Source: CALHRB01 sp964473465
Lineage (GTDB): Bacteria > Bacteroidota > Ignavibacteria > Kapaibacteriales > UBA2268
NCBI GenBank assembly: GCA_964473465.1
Contig: CAYYPE010000009.1
Location: 76,237-140,236, forward strand
DNA: 64,000 nt
Reading direction: 5' to 3'
Positions 50,766 through 60,600 of this stretch are shown piece by piece. Under the pieces are notes generated by a model, which saw nothing but the letters and a program-made list of their open reading frames with translations, made no database searches and was not told the DNA's origin. How positions within the stretch are numbered: position 1 is the first letter of the stretch; the number at the start of each line of letters is the position of its first letter. The translations under genes were made by a program, and so were the position numbers.

Positions 50766-51761
50766 ATGAAGCTAACAGACAAATATAACAGAATACATAA
50801 ATATTTAAGAATTTCCATAACTGATAAATGTAATCTGAATTGTATATATTGCAAACCAACCATTGTAAAATCTGAAATTAACCGATTAAATATATTATCT
50901 TTTGAAGAAATTGAAAGATTGGTGAATATTTTCGTTTACAAATTTGAATTTGATAAGGTCAGAATAACAGGTGGAGAACCATTTGTAAGAAAAGATGTTT
51001 CTAGATTAATTGATAGATTAGTATTAATAAAATCTTATAAAGATTTTGAGTTAACAGCTACTACAAACGGCACACTTATAAAAAACAAAATATTTGATTT
51101 AAAAAAATCAGGTCTCGACAGGCTTAACTTTAGTCTCGATACATTAAAAAGAGAAAAATTTAATAAAATATCTGGCTATGACAAACTGAGTGAAGTTATT
51201 GATTCTATTGACCAAGCTAGAAATGCAGGTTTCGAAAACATAAAGATTAACAGTGTTATCATCAGAGGTATTAATGATGATGAAATACTAGATTTAGTCC
51301 TTTTTGCTATGCATCGGAATATTACTATCAGGTTTATTGAATATATGCCTTTCTCAGATAATTTCTATCAAGATAAAGTCTTTATTAGTTCAAATGAAAT
51401 ACTGGAAATCATAAAGACAAAACTAAATGTCACTCCAATAAATCATTCTAATGGTGAAATAGCAGATTATTACAAAGTAGAGAATTTTGAATGTCAGGTT
51501 GGCTTAATCAGTTCAATTTCTAACCATTTTTGTTCAAAATGTAACAGAGTTAGAATTACTTCTGAAGGAAAAATAAAACCATGCCTTTTCAGTTCGGTTA
51601 AAGAAGAAGTTAATCTTGCTAATTACATGAGAGATGGTGTAGATGATAATAAGTTGATTGAAATTATTGAGAAAGCTTTAAAAATTAAAAAATTTAAGCA
51701 TCCAGATTTATTATCATTGAAAGAATTAAAAAATAACAAAATGTTTAAAATCGGGGGATAA
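50766..51761 (+). CDS. moaA: GTP 3',8-cyclase MoaA
   Basis: Radical SAM enzyme that starts molybdopterin synthesis from GTP. The 331-residue protein has the N-terminal Cys motif in CNLNCIYCKP, the TGGEPFVRKDVSRL segment and the second cluster Cys in HFCSKCNRVRITSEGKIKPCLF. It ends with the Gly-Gly tail KIGG needed for activity. The start is ATG 50766; the stop abuts moaC exactly. Confidence 0.97.
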   Translation: MKLTDKYNRIHKYLRISITDKCNLNCIYCKPTIVKSEINRLNILSFEEIERLVNIFVYKFEFDKVRITGGEPFVRKDVSRLIDRLVLIKSYKDFELTATTNGTLIKNKIFDLKKSGLDRLNFSLDTLKREKFNKISGYDKLSEVIDSIDQARNAGFENIKINSVIIRGINDDEILDLVLFAMHRNITIRFIEYMPFSDNFYQDKVFISSNEILEIIKTKLNVTPINHSNGEIADYYKVENFECQVGLISSISNHFCSKCNRVRITSEGKIKPCLFSSVKEEVNLANYMRDGVDDNKLIEIIEKALKIKKFKHPDLLSLKELKNNKMFKIGG

Positions 51762-52238
51762 ATGGCTAAGTTTACTCATATTGATCATGAAGGTAAAGCT
51801 AAAATGGTTGATGTAAGTGATAAGAAACTGACGAAGAGAATTGCAGAATCCCATTGTAAAGTTATTTTATCAAAAGAAGCATTGGAAGCTATTATCCAAA
51901 ATAAAATACAAAAAGGGGATGTTCTTGCTGTTGCAAGAGTTGCTGGCATTATGGCTGCTAAAAAGACATCAGAGCTAATCCCTCTTTGTCATAATATATC
52001 CGTTGACTCAATTGATATTGATTTTGTTATAGATGAAAATAAACTTGAAATTGAAGTATTATCTAAAGCCATAACAACAGGCAAAACGGGTATTGAAATG
52101 GAATCATTAACAGCAGTTGCAATTGCAGCCCTGACAATTTATGATATGTGTAAATCAATTGATAAATCAATAATTATAACTGATGTTGAATTATTACATA
52201 AATCAGGAGGTAAAAGTGGAATTTATAGAAAAAATTGA
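51762..52238 (+). CDS. moaC: Cyclic pyranopterin monophosphate synthase MoaC
   Basis: Completes the pterin ring in molybdopterin synthesis. The 158-residue product has the family core MVDVSDKKLTKRIAES, the catalytic region AAKKTSELIPLCHNI, TTGKTGIEMESLTAV and DVELLHKSGGKSG. It starts directly at the moaA stop and overlaps the MOSC gene by 23 bases. MoaD, MoaE and a MogA-type protein are not seen in this window and must be encoded elsewhere if the pathway is complete. Confidence 0.97.
   Translation: MAKFTHIDHEGKAKMVDVSDKKLTKRIAESHCKVILSKEALEAIIQNKIQKGDVLAVARVAGIMAAKKTSELIPLCHNISVDSIDIDFVIDENKLEIEVLSKAITTGKTGIEMESLTAVAIAALTIYDMCKSIDKSIIITDVELLHKSGGKSGIYRKN
52205..52210 (+). promoter_or_regulatory. 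Strong ribosome binding site of the MOSC gene inside moaC
   Basis: AGGAGG lies five bases before GTG at 52216-52218, inside the moaC end. It decides the GTG start of the MOSC gene rather than the upstream ATG. Confidence 0.75.
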
Positions 52239-52707
52239 CAACAAATTTGGCATTTTAAAAGCAATATCTCTAAGCACAAGAAAAGGTATCCAAAAGACAA
52301 ATGTCTCAATTGCTCAAATTGTTGAAAATTATGGAATTTTGGGTGATGCTCATGCTGGTAGCTGGCATAGACAAATTTCAATTTTAGCAATGGAAAGCAT
52401 AGAAAAAATGAAAAAAGCTGGCTTAGAAAATTTAAAACCTGGAGATTTTGCTGAAAATCTTACTACAGAATTTTTATACCTTCCTGATATTAATGTTGGT
52501 TCAAAAATCAGAATAGGCAATTCAGTTCTTCTCAAAGTAACGCAGATAGGAAAGGAATGTCACAATAGATGTGCAATCTTCAAAGCCGTTGGTGATTGCG
52601 TTATGCCAAGAGAAGGTATTTTTGCTAAAGTATTATCTGGTGGCACTATCAAAGTTAATGATATTATTGAAGTGATTGGAATAAAAGAAAATGTTGAATT
52701 ACAATGA
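52216..52707 (+). CDS. MOSC-domain protein
   Basis: MOSC domains (molybdenum cofactor sulfurase C-terminal type) deliver or bind sulfur on Moco. The 163-residue protein, starting at GTG 52216, has the NVSIAQIVENYGILGDAHAG opening, SISPGDFAENL-like KPGDFAENLTTE, and the cofactor-proximal CHNRCAIFKAVGDCVMPREGIFAKV Cys cluster. The start overlaps moaC and the stop overlaps moeA, so all three are coupled. It probably modifies cofactor for the arr enzyme. Confidence 0.85.
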   Translation: MEFIEKIDNKFGILKAISLSTRKGIQKTNVSIAQIVENYGILGDAHAGSWHRQISILAMESIEKMKKAGLENLKPGDFAENLTTEFLYLPDINVGSKIRIGNSVLLKVTQIGKECHNRCAIFKAVGDCVMPREGIFAKVLSGGTIKVNDIIEVIGIKENVELQ

Positions 52708-53902
52708 CGCTTTTAAATTAATATTAAATGAAATCTCAAAACTCAGACTTCAATTTGAGGAAGTCCCATTAATTCAATCAACGGGTAGATATCTGGCTGA
52801 GGATATAGTAAGTGATATTGACATGCCCCCCTTTGACAATTCTGCAATGGATGGTTATGCAATTAAATTTAACGAAGGTAAGAAAAGCTGGCGAATTATT
52901 GGTGAAATTATCGCTGGCGGAAGCAGTGAAATTCAATTTGATGAAGACTCTTGTATTGCAATTATGACAGGAGGAAAAATTCCTGATAATGCTGACACAG
53001 TTTTAGCTATCGAAGACGTTTCTGTTGAAGGTGATAAAATTACTCTTAATCACGATATAAAATTAAAAAAAGGTTCAAATATTCGTTATAGAGCTGAATA
53101 TCTCAAAAAAGATTCCCTCGTTCTTCAAAGAAATACAAAAATTGAAACGAATCATATTCCTGCTTTGGCAAATTATGGTAAAAGGTTCGTAAAAGTTTAC
53201 AAAAGCCCGGTTATAGGAATATTGTCAACCGGAAACGAATTGATAGATATTGATTTTACTCCAATAGGAAGTCAGATTAGGGTTACAAACCTATATTCCA
53301 TAATTGAAAACGTTTTAGGTATGAAAATGAATCCGATCAATTATGGTATTATTCCTGATAAAAAAGAAAGCATTAGGGAGATAGTAAAAAAAGCCCTTAA
53401 CGAACACATTGATATTTTAATTACCACTGGTGCTGTATCTGTTGGAAAATTCGATTTTCTAAAGGAAGTTCTTTTAGACGAAGGAATAGAAATTATTTTC
53501 TGGAAAGCAAATATAAAACCCGGAAAACCAATTCTTTTTGGTAAATATCAAAAAGGTAACAGTAATAAACTAATATTTGGCTTACCGGGTAATCCAGTAT
53601 CAACGTTTGTAAATTTTAGAATTTTCATTAAGAGAGCTTTCGATGAATATTTCGGCAATAAAGAAATGGATGTTTTCCCAGCAATTCTCAAAGATTCTAT
53701 TACAAAAAAAGATGGTAAAATACATTTTATCTGTGGTGTCTCGAAATTTGACTCAGATACCAGAGAAATTTATGTTTCTAAAACCTTGGGGCAGTCTTCA
53801 GGAAATATTTTTGGATTAACTAATGCAAATTGCTTAATAATTATTGAAGAATCTGTCAATGAAATTAAAAAAGGGGAAAAAGTCTTATGTATCAAGATAT
53901 AA
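52691..53902 (+). CDS. moeA: Molybdopterin molybdotransferase MoeA
   Basis: Inserts molybdate into adenylated molybdopterin. The 403-residue protein has PFDNSAMDGYAIKF, IIAGGSSEIQFDEDSCIAIMTGGKIP, the MPT-binding TTGAVSVGKFDFLKE and the FGLPGNPVSTFVNFRIF C-terminal motif. It overlaps the MOSC gene by 17 bases and mobA by 16, making one tightly packed operon. The adenylyltransferase MogA is not present here. Confidence 0.97.
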   Translation: MLNYNDAFKLILNEISKLRLQFEEVPLIQSTGRYLAEDIVSDIDMPPFDNSAMDGYAIKFNEGKKSWRIIGEIIAGGSSEIQFDEDSCIAIMTGGKIPDNADTVLAIEDVSVEGDKITLNHDIKLKKGSNIRYRAEYLKKDSLVLQRNTKIETNHIPALANYGKRFVKVYKSPVIGILSTGNELIDIDFTPIGSQIRVTNLYSIIENVLGMKMNPINYGIIPDKKESIREIVKKALNEHIDILITTGAVSVGKFDFLKEVLLDEGIEIIFWKANIKPGKPILFGKYQKGNSNKLIFGLPGNPVSTFVNFRIFIKRAFDEYFGNKEMDVFPAILKDSITKKDGKIHFICGVSKFDSDTREIYVSKTLGQSSGNIFGLTNANCLIIIEESVNEIKKGEKVLCIKI

Positions 53903-54510
53903 CAGGAATCATACTTTCAGGAGGTAAAAGCACAAGGATGGGTCATAATAAATCCTTCCTTAAAATTGGAGATAGTTATATCATTGAACGCATAACTCAT
54001 CTTATGAAATCGGTATTTAGTAAAGTTATTCTTATCACAAACGAACCCGAATTATATGAATTTCTTGAGGTTGAAATATATACTGATATCTATAAAAATA
54101 TAGGTCCAATAGCTGGCATTCATTCTGGATTAGTAAATAGCAAAACCGATAGAAATTTTATAATTTCTTGCGATATTCCATTAATGAACAAAGAGTTGAT
54201 CTCAAGTATAATAGAATATCCATCTGATGCTCTGATTACTGTCCCTAAAGCAGATGGATTCATTCAGCAACTCTGTGGTATTTATAGCAAAAAACTATTA
54301 CCTGTTATCGAAAAAATAATTTCCTTAGATATTGAACAAGAAAACAGAAATAATTCTCAAGAGAAAAGAAAATGCAAAATTCATAATTTGATTGAATCAG
54401 TTTTAACCACTATTATTGACAATATCGAAGATTTAAAAGGATATCATATTAATATCTTCCTTAATATGAATAAACCACAAGATTATCAGAATATACTTAA
54501 ATTAGCATAG
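53887..54510 (+). CDS. mobA: Molybdenum cofactor guanylyltransferase MobA
   Basis: Adds GMP to Mo-molybdopterin, giving the bis-MGD form needed by DMSO-reductase-family enzymes such as ArrA. The 207-residue protein has the nucleotide-binding ILSGGKSTRMGHNKS loop, IGPIAGIHSGLV and the FIISCDIPLM motif with the catalytic Asp. It is the last gene of the cluster; the presence of this enzyme fits the type of Moco used by the reductase upstream. Confidence 0.95.
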   Translation: MYQDITGIILSGGKSTRMGHNKSFLKIGDSYIIERITHLMKSVFSKVILITNEPELYEFLEVEIYTDIYKNIGPIAGIHSGLVNSKTDRNFIISCDIPLMNKELISSIIEYPSDALITVPKADGFIQQLCGIYSKKLLPVIEKIISLDIEQENRNNSQEKRKCKIHNLIESVLTTIIDNIEDLKGYHINIFLNMNKPQDYQNILKLA

Positions 54511-54626
54511 TAATATTAAATTTTGTTGAGAATTCCAAATTTAATCACTAAAAATAATTATAAGCTTTTTTTTCAATATTAAATTTTAATATATTTATGT
54601 TAAAAATGAAAAAATTAAAATAATGC

Positions 54627-54712
54627 GGTGAGGGTGGGATTCGAACCCACGGAACCCGCAAGGGTTCAACGGTTTTCGAGACCGCCCGATTCAACCACTC
54701 TCGCACCTCACC
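54627..54712 (-). tRNA. tRNA-Ser (anticodon CGA)
   Basis: The minus strand folds as a class II tRNA: acceptor GGTGAGG with CCTCACC, anticodon loop CTCGAAA, a long variable arm (GAACCCTTGCGGGTTC) and T arm GTGGGTTCGAATCCCAC. The discriminator is G, as for serine, and CCA is not encoded. Confidence 0.95.
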
Positions 54713-54747
54713 AAATATAATTTGCAAATTAATAATTTTTTTTATTC

Positions 54748-55794
54748 TTAGTCCATTGAATCGTAAATATTCAGATAGCTTATATATCTTTCTTCGTCTA
54801 TTAAACCTCTTTCAACTGCTTCTTTAACTTTGCATCCGGGTTCGTGGGTATGTGTGCAGGGCATAAATTTGCACTCTTCATAATATTTAGTAAATTCCTT
54901 GAAATAAAAACATAGATCATTTTTATCAATTCCTGTAATTCCAAATTCACGAATACCGGGTGTATCAATGATTGCACCTCCCTGTTCCAAAAAAAACATT
55001 GTAGAATGGCTTGTTGTGTGTTTGCCTTTTGTTTGTTTATGTCTCAGATCGCCGACTTTCTGAATATTTTCTCCGAATATTGTATTAAGCAATGTTGATT
55101 TACCAGAACCGGATGGACCGATTATCGCTGTGACAGAATTTTTAAAGAATTTGAGCAATTCATCTATCCCAATATTTTTAAGTGCGGATATAGAAAATAT
55201 TTTAATTTTTAGTTTTTTATATACTTTTAATTCATTTAAAAAATTTAGATTTTCATCAAGATCGATTTTATTTATACAAATAGCTGACCTTGTATTTCCT
55301 ATTTCTGAAGCAACAAGAATTCTATCAATCAATCTTTTGTTAAAATGTGGCTGATTGACGGACATAAAAATTAAAACTTTATCAACATTTGCTCCAAGAA
55401 CATCCTCGTCATTCCCACGGACTGCCAGTCTGGCTATAAATGACTTTCGGGGATATACCTTTATGATTTTTCCAAACTTTTCCTGTGTCAGATCTGTTGG
55501 TTCAAAAGTAAAATCAACAATATCTCCAACTGTCAAAATTGTTGACTGACTATTTTTTGAAATAATTGTTCCTCCTCTGACACATTCAATAGGCTCATAG
55601 TTCCATTTTTTGAAATCACTTTGTTTTATAACTAAAAAATTTTTCCCGGGATTGGATACTATAATACCTTTTTCAGACTTTATTTCTTTTTGTCTTTGTG
55701 ATTTGATTAAAGTTCTTTTCGTTGATTTAGTACTTTTGTTTTTATCAAAAATTTCCAGTTCACTATCAATAAAAATGCCATAATTATTATCCAT
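54748..55794 (-). CDS. rsgA: Ribosome small-subunit-dependent GTPase A
   Basis: Circularly permuted GTPase that helps 30S maturation. I start it at ATG 55792-55794 (MDNNYGIFIDSELEIF) because the upstream extension looks like non-coding AT-rich sequence. The 348-residue protein has an OB-like N-terminal part, NKID as G4, the G1 loop IIGPSGSGKSTLLNTIFG, the G3 DTPGIREFG and the zinc site CKFMPCTHTHEPGCKV. It is followed by the tRNA-Ser gene on the same strand and is divergent from recJ. Confidence 0.95.
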   Translation of the reverse strand: MDNNYGIFIDSELEIFDKNKSTKSTKRTLIKSQRQKEIKSEKGIIVSNPGKNFLVIKQSDFKKWNYEPIECVRGGTIISKNSQSTILTVGDIVDFTFEPTDLTQEKFGKIIKVYPRKSFIARLAVRGNDEDVLGANVDKVLIFMSVNQPHFNKRLIDRILVASEIGNTRSAICINKIDLDENLNFLNELKVYKKLKIKIFSISALKNIGIDELLKFFKNSVTAIIGPSGSGKSTLLNTIFGENIQKVGDLRHKQTKGKHTTSHSTMFFLEQGGAIIDTPGIREFGITGIDKNDLCFYFKEFTKYYEECKFMPCTHTHEPGCKVKEAVERGLIDEERYISYLNIYDSMD

Positions 55795-55948
55795 AAATGT
55801 TAATTTAAATAAAAATGAAAAAAATAATTTAATAATATTACAAAACTGTGAAAAAAAGTGCAAACTGTGAAAAAAATTACACACTTTTTCTTGCATTTAC
55901 ACTAATTTTTTATTAATTTAGGATTAATTAATTAGTTATTTGTAAAAA

Positions 55949-57682
55949 ATGTTAAATTACAACTGGAAATTTAGAGAAAATAAAGATGAGAAAGCCGTAT
56001 CCAATTTAGTTAGTTCTTTGAAAATACCAAGGAGTATAGCGAATGTGCTATATTCCCGAGGGTTTGTTACAATTGACGAAGCAAGGAATTTCTTCAATCC
56101 TAAGCTTGATGATATATTGAATCCATTCATTATGACGGGAATGGAGGAAGCGGTTGATAGAATTCTGAGAGCTATAAAAAAACAAGAACTTATATGGATT
56201 CACGGTGATTATGACGTTGATGGTACCACAAGTACCGCAATGTTACTTCTTTATTTGAGGGAAATAGGTGCAAAAGTTGACTACCATATCCCTGATAGAT
56301 TTCAGGAAGGATATGGTTTAACAGTTGCAAGTGTTGCCGAAGCAAAAGCAAAAGGGGTTTCTCTTATTCTAACAGTTGATGTTGGCATAACTTCCTATGA
56401 TTCTTTGAGCTACGCAACATCACTCGGGATGGATGCAATTGTTTGCGACCACCATGAACCCGGTGAATTCTTACCCGAAGCAGATATTATTTTGGATCCC
56501 TTAGTTCCAGAGTGCAATTATCCGTTTAAAAATTTAGCTGCCTGTGGAGTTGCTTTCAAGCTGCTCCATGCGTTGTGCATAAAATTAAATCATCCTGAAA
56601 AAGCTTACACTTATCTCGACTTTGTAGCAATAGCTTCCGCTGCCGATATGGTTCCTCTGCTCGGCGAAAATCGTGCTTTGGTTAAATTCGGACTTGATAT
56701 TTTGAATAAAAATCCCAGACCGGGGCTTTTGGGTCTCATTAATTGCACTAACCTGAAACTCGGTTCTATTACTACTTCAAGCATCATTTTTTCGCTTGCA
56801 CCACTTATTAACGCAGCCGGCAGACTTGGTGATGCTGGCAGGTCTGTTGAGATGATGACAGAAACATGCGAATTTCAGGCTTTCAGAATGGCTCAACAAC
56901 TTGAACAGGAAAATCGAAGAAGACGTTATTATGATGAGTTAACATTTGAAGAAGCAATACCCTATGCTGATGAATTATTAAGTAAAAAACCGAGAAAATC
57001 AATAGTAATTCATGGTCCAAAATGGCATGCCGGGGTAATAGGAATTGTTGCATCCCGTTTAGTTGACAGATACCACCTTCCAACTGTCCTGATGACTACA
57101 ATTTATAATATGGCAAAAGGTTCAGCAAGAAGCATCAACGACTTCGATATTCATAATGCCCTAAAATCCTGTGATTTCCTTTTAAAAGAATATGGCGGAC
57201 ATAAACATGCTGCCGGTTTATCTTTAGAAGTTAACAAAGTTGAAGAATTCAGCGAGTGCTTTGATGAAATTGCTCAAAAAAATATTACAAATGAAATGCT
57301 TGTTCCTGAAATCCATATTGATGCCGAATTAAATTTATTTGAACTCTCACCCAAATTTATTGATATTTTGAATAAATTCTCTCCTTTTGGTTATAACAAT
57401 TATAAACCCGTTTTTTACTCAAGAGGAATTTCATCCAAAAATGGGATTAAAATTTTAGGTAACAATCATATTAAGTTTAGAGCATGCCAATACCATCCTG
57501 ATTATCCGGGGGTTGAAAATATGAAATTCGAGATTGATGCAATTGGTCACAACCTGATTGATAAGATTAATATTTGTTCTAATGGTAAAAAGTTTTCAAT
57601 TGTTTATAATCTCGAAGAAAATAATTACAACGGTCATAATTCAATTCAGCTGAAAATAAAGGACATTCGCCCGGATAACTAA
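55949..57682 (+). CDS. recJ: Single-stranded-DNA-specific exonuclease RecJ
   Basis: 5'-3' single-strand exonuclease in recombination and mismatch repair. The 577-residue protein has the DHH-family motifs: IHGDYDVDGTTSTAML, LTVDVGITS, VCDHHEPGEFLPEAD, and the DHHA1-like GHKHAAGLSLEV with GVIGIVASRLVDRYHLP before it, then the OB-type C-terminal domain. The next gene starts one base inside its stop (TAATG), so the two are translated together. Promoter sequence is in the 155-base divergent gap to rsgA, which holds two ACTGTGAAAAAAA repeats. Confidence 0.95.
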   Translation: MLNYNWKFRENKDEKAVSNLVSSLKIPRSIANVLYSRGFVTIDEARNFFNPKLDDILNPFIMTGMEEAVDRILRAIKKQELIWIHGDYDVDGTTSTAMLLLYLREIGAKVDYHIPDRFQEGYGLTVASVAEAKAKGVSLILTVDVGITSYDSLSYATSLGMDAIVCDHHEPGEFLPEADIILDPLVPECNYPFKNLAACGVAFKLLHALCIKLNHPEKAYTYLDFVAIASAADMVPLLGENRALVKFGLDILNKNPRPGLLGLINCTNLKLGSITTSSIIFSLAPLINAAGRLGDAGRSVEMMTETCEFQAFRMAQQLEQENRRRRYYDELTFEEAIPYADELLSKKPRKSIVIHGPKWHAGVIGIVASRLVDRYHLPTVLMTTIYNMAKGSARSINDFDIHNALKSCDFLLKEYGGHKHAAGLSLEVNKVEEFSECFDEIAQKNITNEMLVPEIHIDAELNLFELSPKFIDILNKFSPFGYNNYKPVFYSRGISSKNGIKILGNNHIKFRACQYHPDYPGVENMKFEIDAIGHNLIDKINICSNGKKFSIVYNLEENNYNGHNSIQLKIKDIRPDN

Positions 57683-60600
57683 TGATTTCTAATGAGGATT
57701 TAGTTTACTATAATAATATCCTTCAAGATATTTATTTAAATCATTCATCCAATAAATATGAAGACCTTTCTTCCTTAAAGAAGAACATCAGAGATTTTTT
57801 TAAACTATTAACTAAGTCCGAAAATCAATTTTTTTCCTCAACTTATTCAAGAATTGTTTTTTGTGTTGATAAATATAAAATACCTAAAAACATTGCTAAT
57901 AGTATATTACGATTCAGGTATTTATCAAATAATGTTTCCAGAGACTCCGAAGCAAATGATATAAACAACATTATAAACTTTGGATTAAAAACTTTTTATG
58001 AATTAATTCGGTTTTTTGATAATCAAACAATTCTTGTTCCTACCGAAGTTCCAATATTTAGCAGTCAGGACTTTTCACATCAAATCAAAATTAATAAGAA
58101 ACAAAAAACAGAATATCTTGAATTTATTTCATTAATTATTGAAGAGAAAGGGACAGAAAAAAACGATAATCACTATATTATAGGCTATAATGAAGAGATA
58201 GGCATATTAAAAGTGCTTTTTGACCAAAAGTGGAAAAATGTCTGGGATAATTTATGGAAGACTGCCAAAATTCACATTTTCGCTTTACAATCTGTCAATA
58301 ACGCAAAAGACAAAACTTTGTCAACAACAAGAAATTCAATCATTATTCTCGAGCCAGATATAATGTTAGATGTTACTGACCTTTCTAATTGCTTTTTGAA
58401 TAGCGGATTTTCACCTCTCCCCTATTTTCTCAACAGACTCCTACCAAAAGATTTAAGCGTGAGTATGATTCAAGGAACTTTGGTCAACAGTATATTTGAC
58501 GAAATTATATCAAATAAAGATATCAATTTTGATGAGGCTTACGATAAAGCTATAAAAATTAAACCATTACAAATATTTGCCCTTGCAAGCCAGAATATAA
58601 ATTTATTAAAAGAAATAAAAACATGGTTAAGGGACAATTTTGAGATTTTAAAGGATAGAATAAATGAGATTGAAGGGGATCTGATTAGTGTTGAACCATC
58701 TTTTTACTCACCTATATATGGCTTACAGGGAAGACTTGATTTATTAGTAGAATTCAATAAAGATAGCTTAAGAAAAAATATCATTGAATTAAAGTCCGGG
58801 AAAGCTCCTTCAACTAATTCATCTTTCAAGACAAGTGATGGGAATTATATCAAAACTGGACTATGGGAGTCTCATTTAGCTCAGACGACATGTTATAATA
58901 TGTTACTTGATTCAACATTTCCCGGTAGAATAGGTTCATCAAGTATTTTATACATAACTGATTTGAATAACCCTTTCAGAAATGCCCCAAATATAATACA
59001 GAAAAAACAGGATGTAGCTAATGGCAGAAATAAAATCATATCCTTAGAGAAAAAGATTCTGGATGCTGATTTCTCATTTTTTGATAAGATGGTAACCGAT
59101 AGTTACGATGACCTTCCACAATTTACTCTCAGGGATATCAACGAAGTGAGGCAGATATTCCGCGAATTAACTCCTTTGGAGTTGGACTATTTCCGATATT
59201 ATTATCGCTTTATTCTTGGTGAAACTTATGCTGCAAGGATTGGTTCTGACAACGACCATTACAGTAATGGGAAATCATCAATCTGGCGAGATTCTCTGGA
59301 TGATAAAATAGCTTCGATGGATGTGCTTCCAAATCTTGAGCTGGATTTAGAAAACTCTGATTTTGAAAGGCTATATTTATCTTTCATTAAGTCTGAAACT
59401 CATGATTTTATTAGTTCAATCCGAAAGGGAGATTTAGCAATTCTATATCAGATGTCATTAGATGGCAATTCTTCCCCAATTAGTAATCAAATAATTAAAT
59501 GTGCTATACATGAAATTACTGATAATAGGGTTTTAGTTAGCCTGAGAAATAAATTGATACGAACAGACATATTTAATAATACTCATAAGTGGGCTATCGA
59601 GCCGGACTCAATTGATTCAACTGACAGATACATGTTTCATTCGTTAATGAATTTTCTATCCTGCGGGAAGGATAAAAGAGAGATTCTGCTCGGTTTAAGA
59701 GAACCTGAATCAGATGAATATAAAGGAATTGAGTTTAAAGATCTGACTCCCTTGCAAAACGAAATAGTATTAAGTGCAATTAATGCCAGAGATTATTATA
59801 TCATACAGGGACCTCCGGGAACTGGCAAAACTTCCTATATTCTAAGAACAATAGCGGAGTTCTATCATGATTCAACTGATAAAAATATATTAATACTTGC
59901 ATATACTAATCGGGCGGTAGATGAAATCTGCAGTGCTCTTGCTAAAGTTGATAACCTGAGATTTTTGAGGCTTGGAACCAAGGATTCATCAAGTTTCACC
60001 GATAATCTTATATCAAGTCTTGCAGAAAACATGCCACTCAGAGAACTATTCAGAATTTTTAAGGAAACCCGTTTCATTGTCTCGACAGTGTCTTCAGTAT
60101 TGGTAAATCCTGAATTATTCGCGATGAAGACATTTAATGTGGCGATAGTTGATGAGGCATCTCAAATCCTTGAACCACAAATAATTGGAATTTTATCTAA
60201 GGTAGATAAGTTCATTCTAATTGGTGATGAAAAGCAGCTTCCGGCCGTTGTGCAACAGGATAATGAACGTCAAAAGGTAAATAATGAGAATCTGCAAAGA
60301 ATTCAGCTGGAAAATCTGTCACAGTCATTATTCGAAAGGTTGTTGAGGTGCTGCCTGACTAACGGATGGGAGAAATCATCGGGTATGCTAACGGAGCAGG
60401 CAAGGATGCATAAGGATATTCAATTCTTAGCAAATACCCTTTTCTATAACAATTCTCTGAAATTATTCGATACCAATGGGTGGCAGGTTCAACATCGAGA
60501 AATGGATTTTGACAATCTGAATAAAGATATTGAAGGTGATAAGCTGCTTTCAATTCTAATGAATCACAGGGTTATCTTTATTGACTCGGATATCGAAAAA

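Noticed and set aside
55843..55877. Two ACTGTGAAAAAAA direct repeats between rsgA and recJ
   Set aside because: Only two copies and mostly A-runs; could be an operator but the evidence is too thin for a feature.
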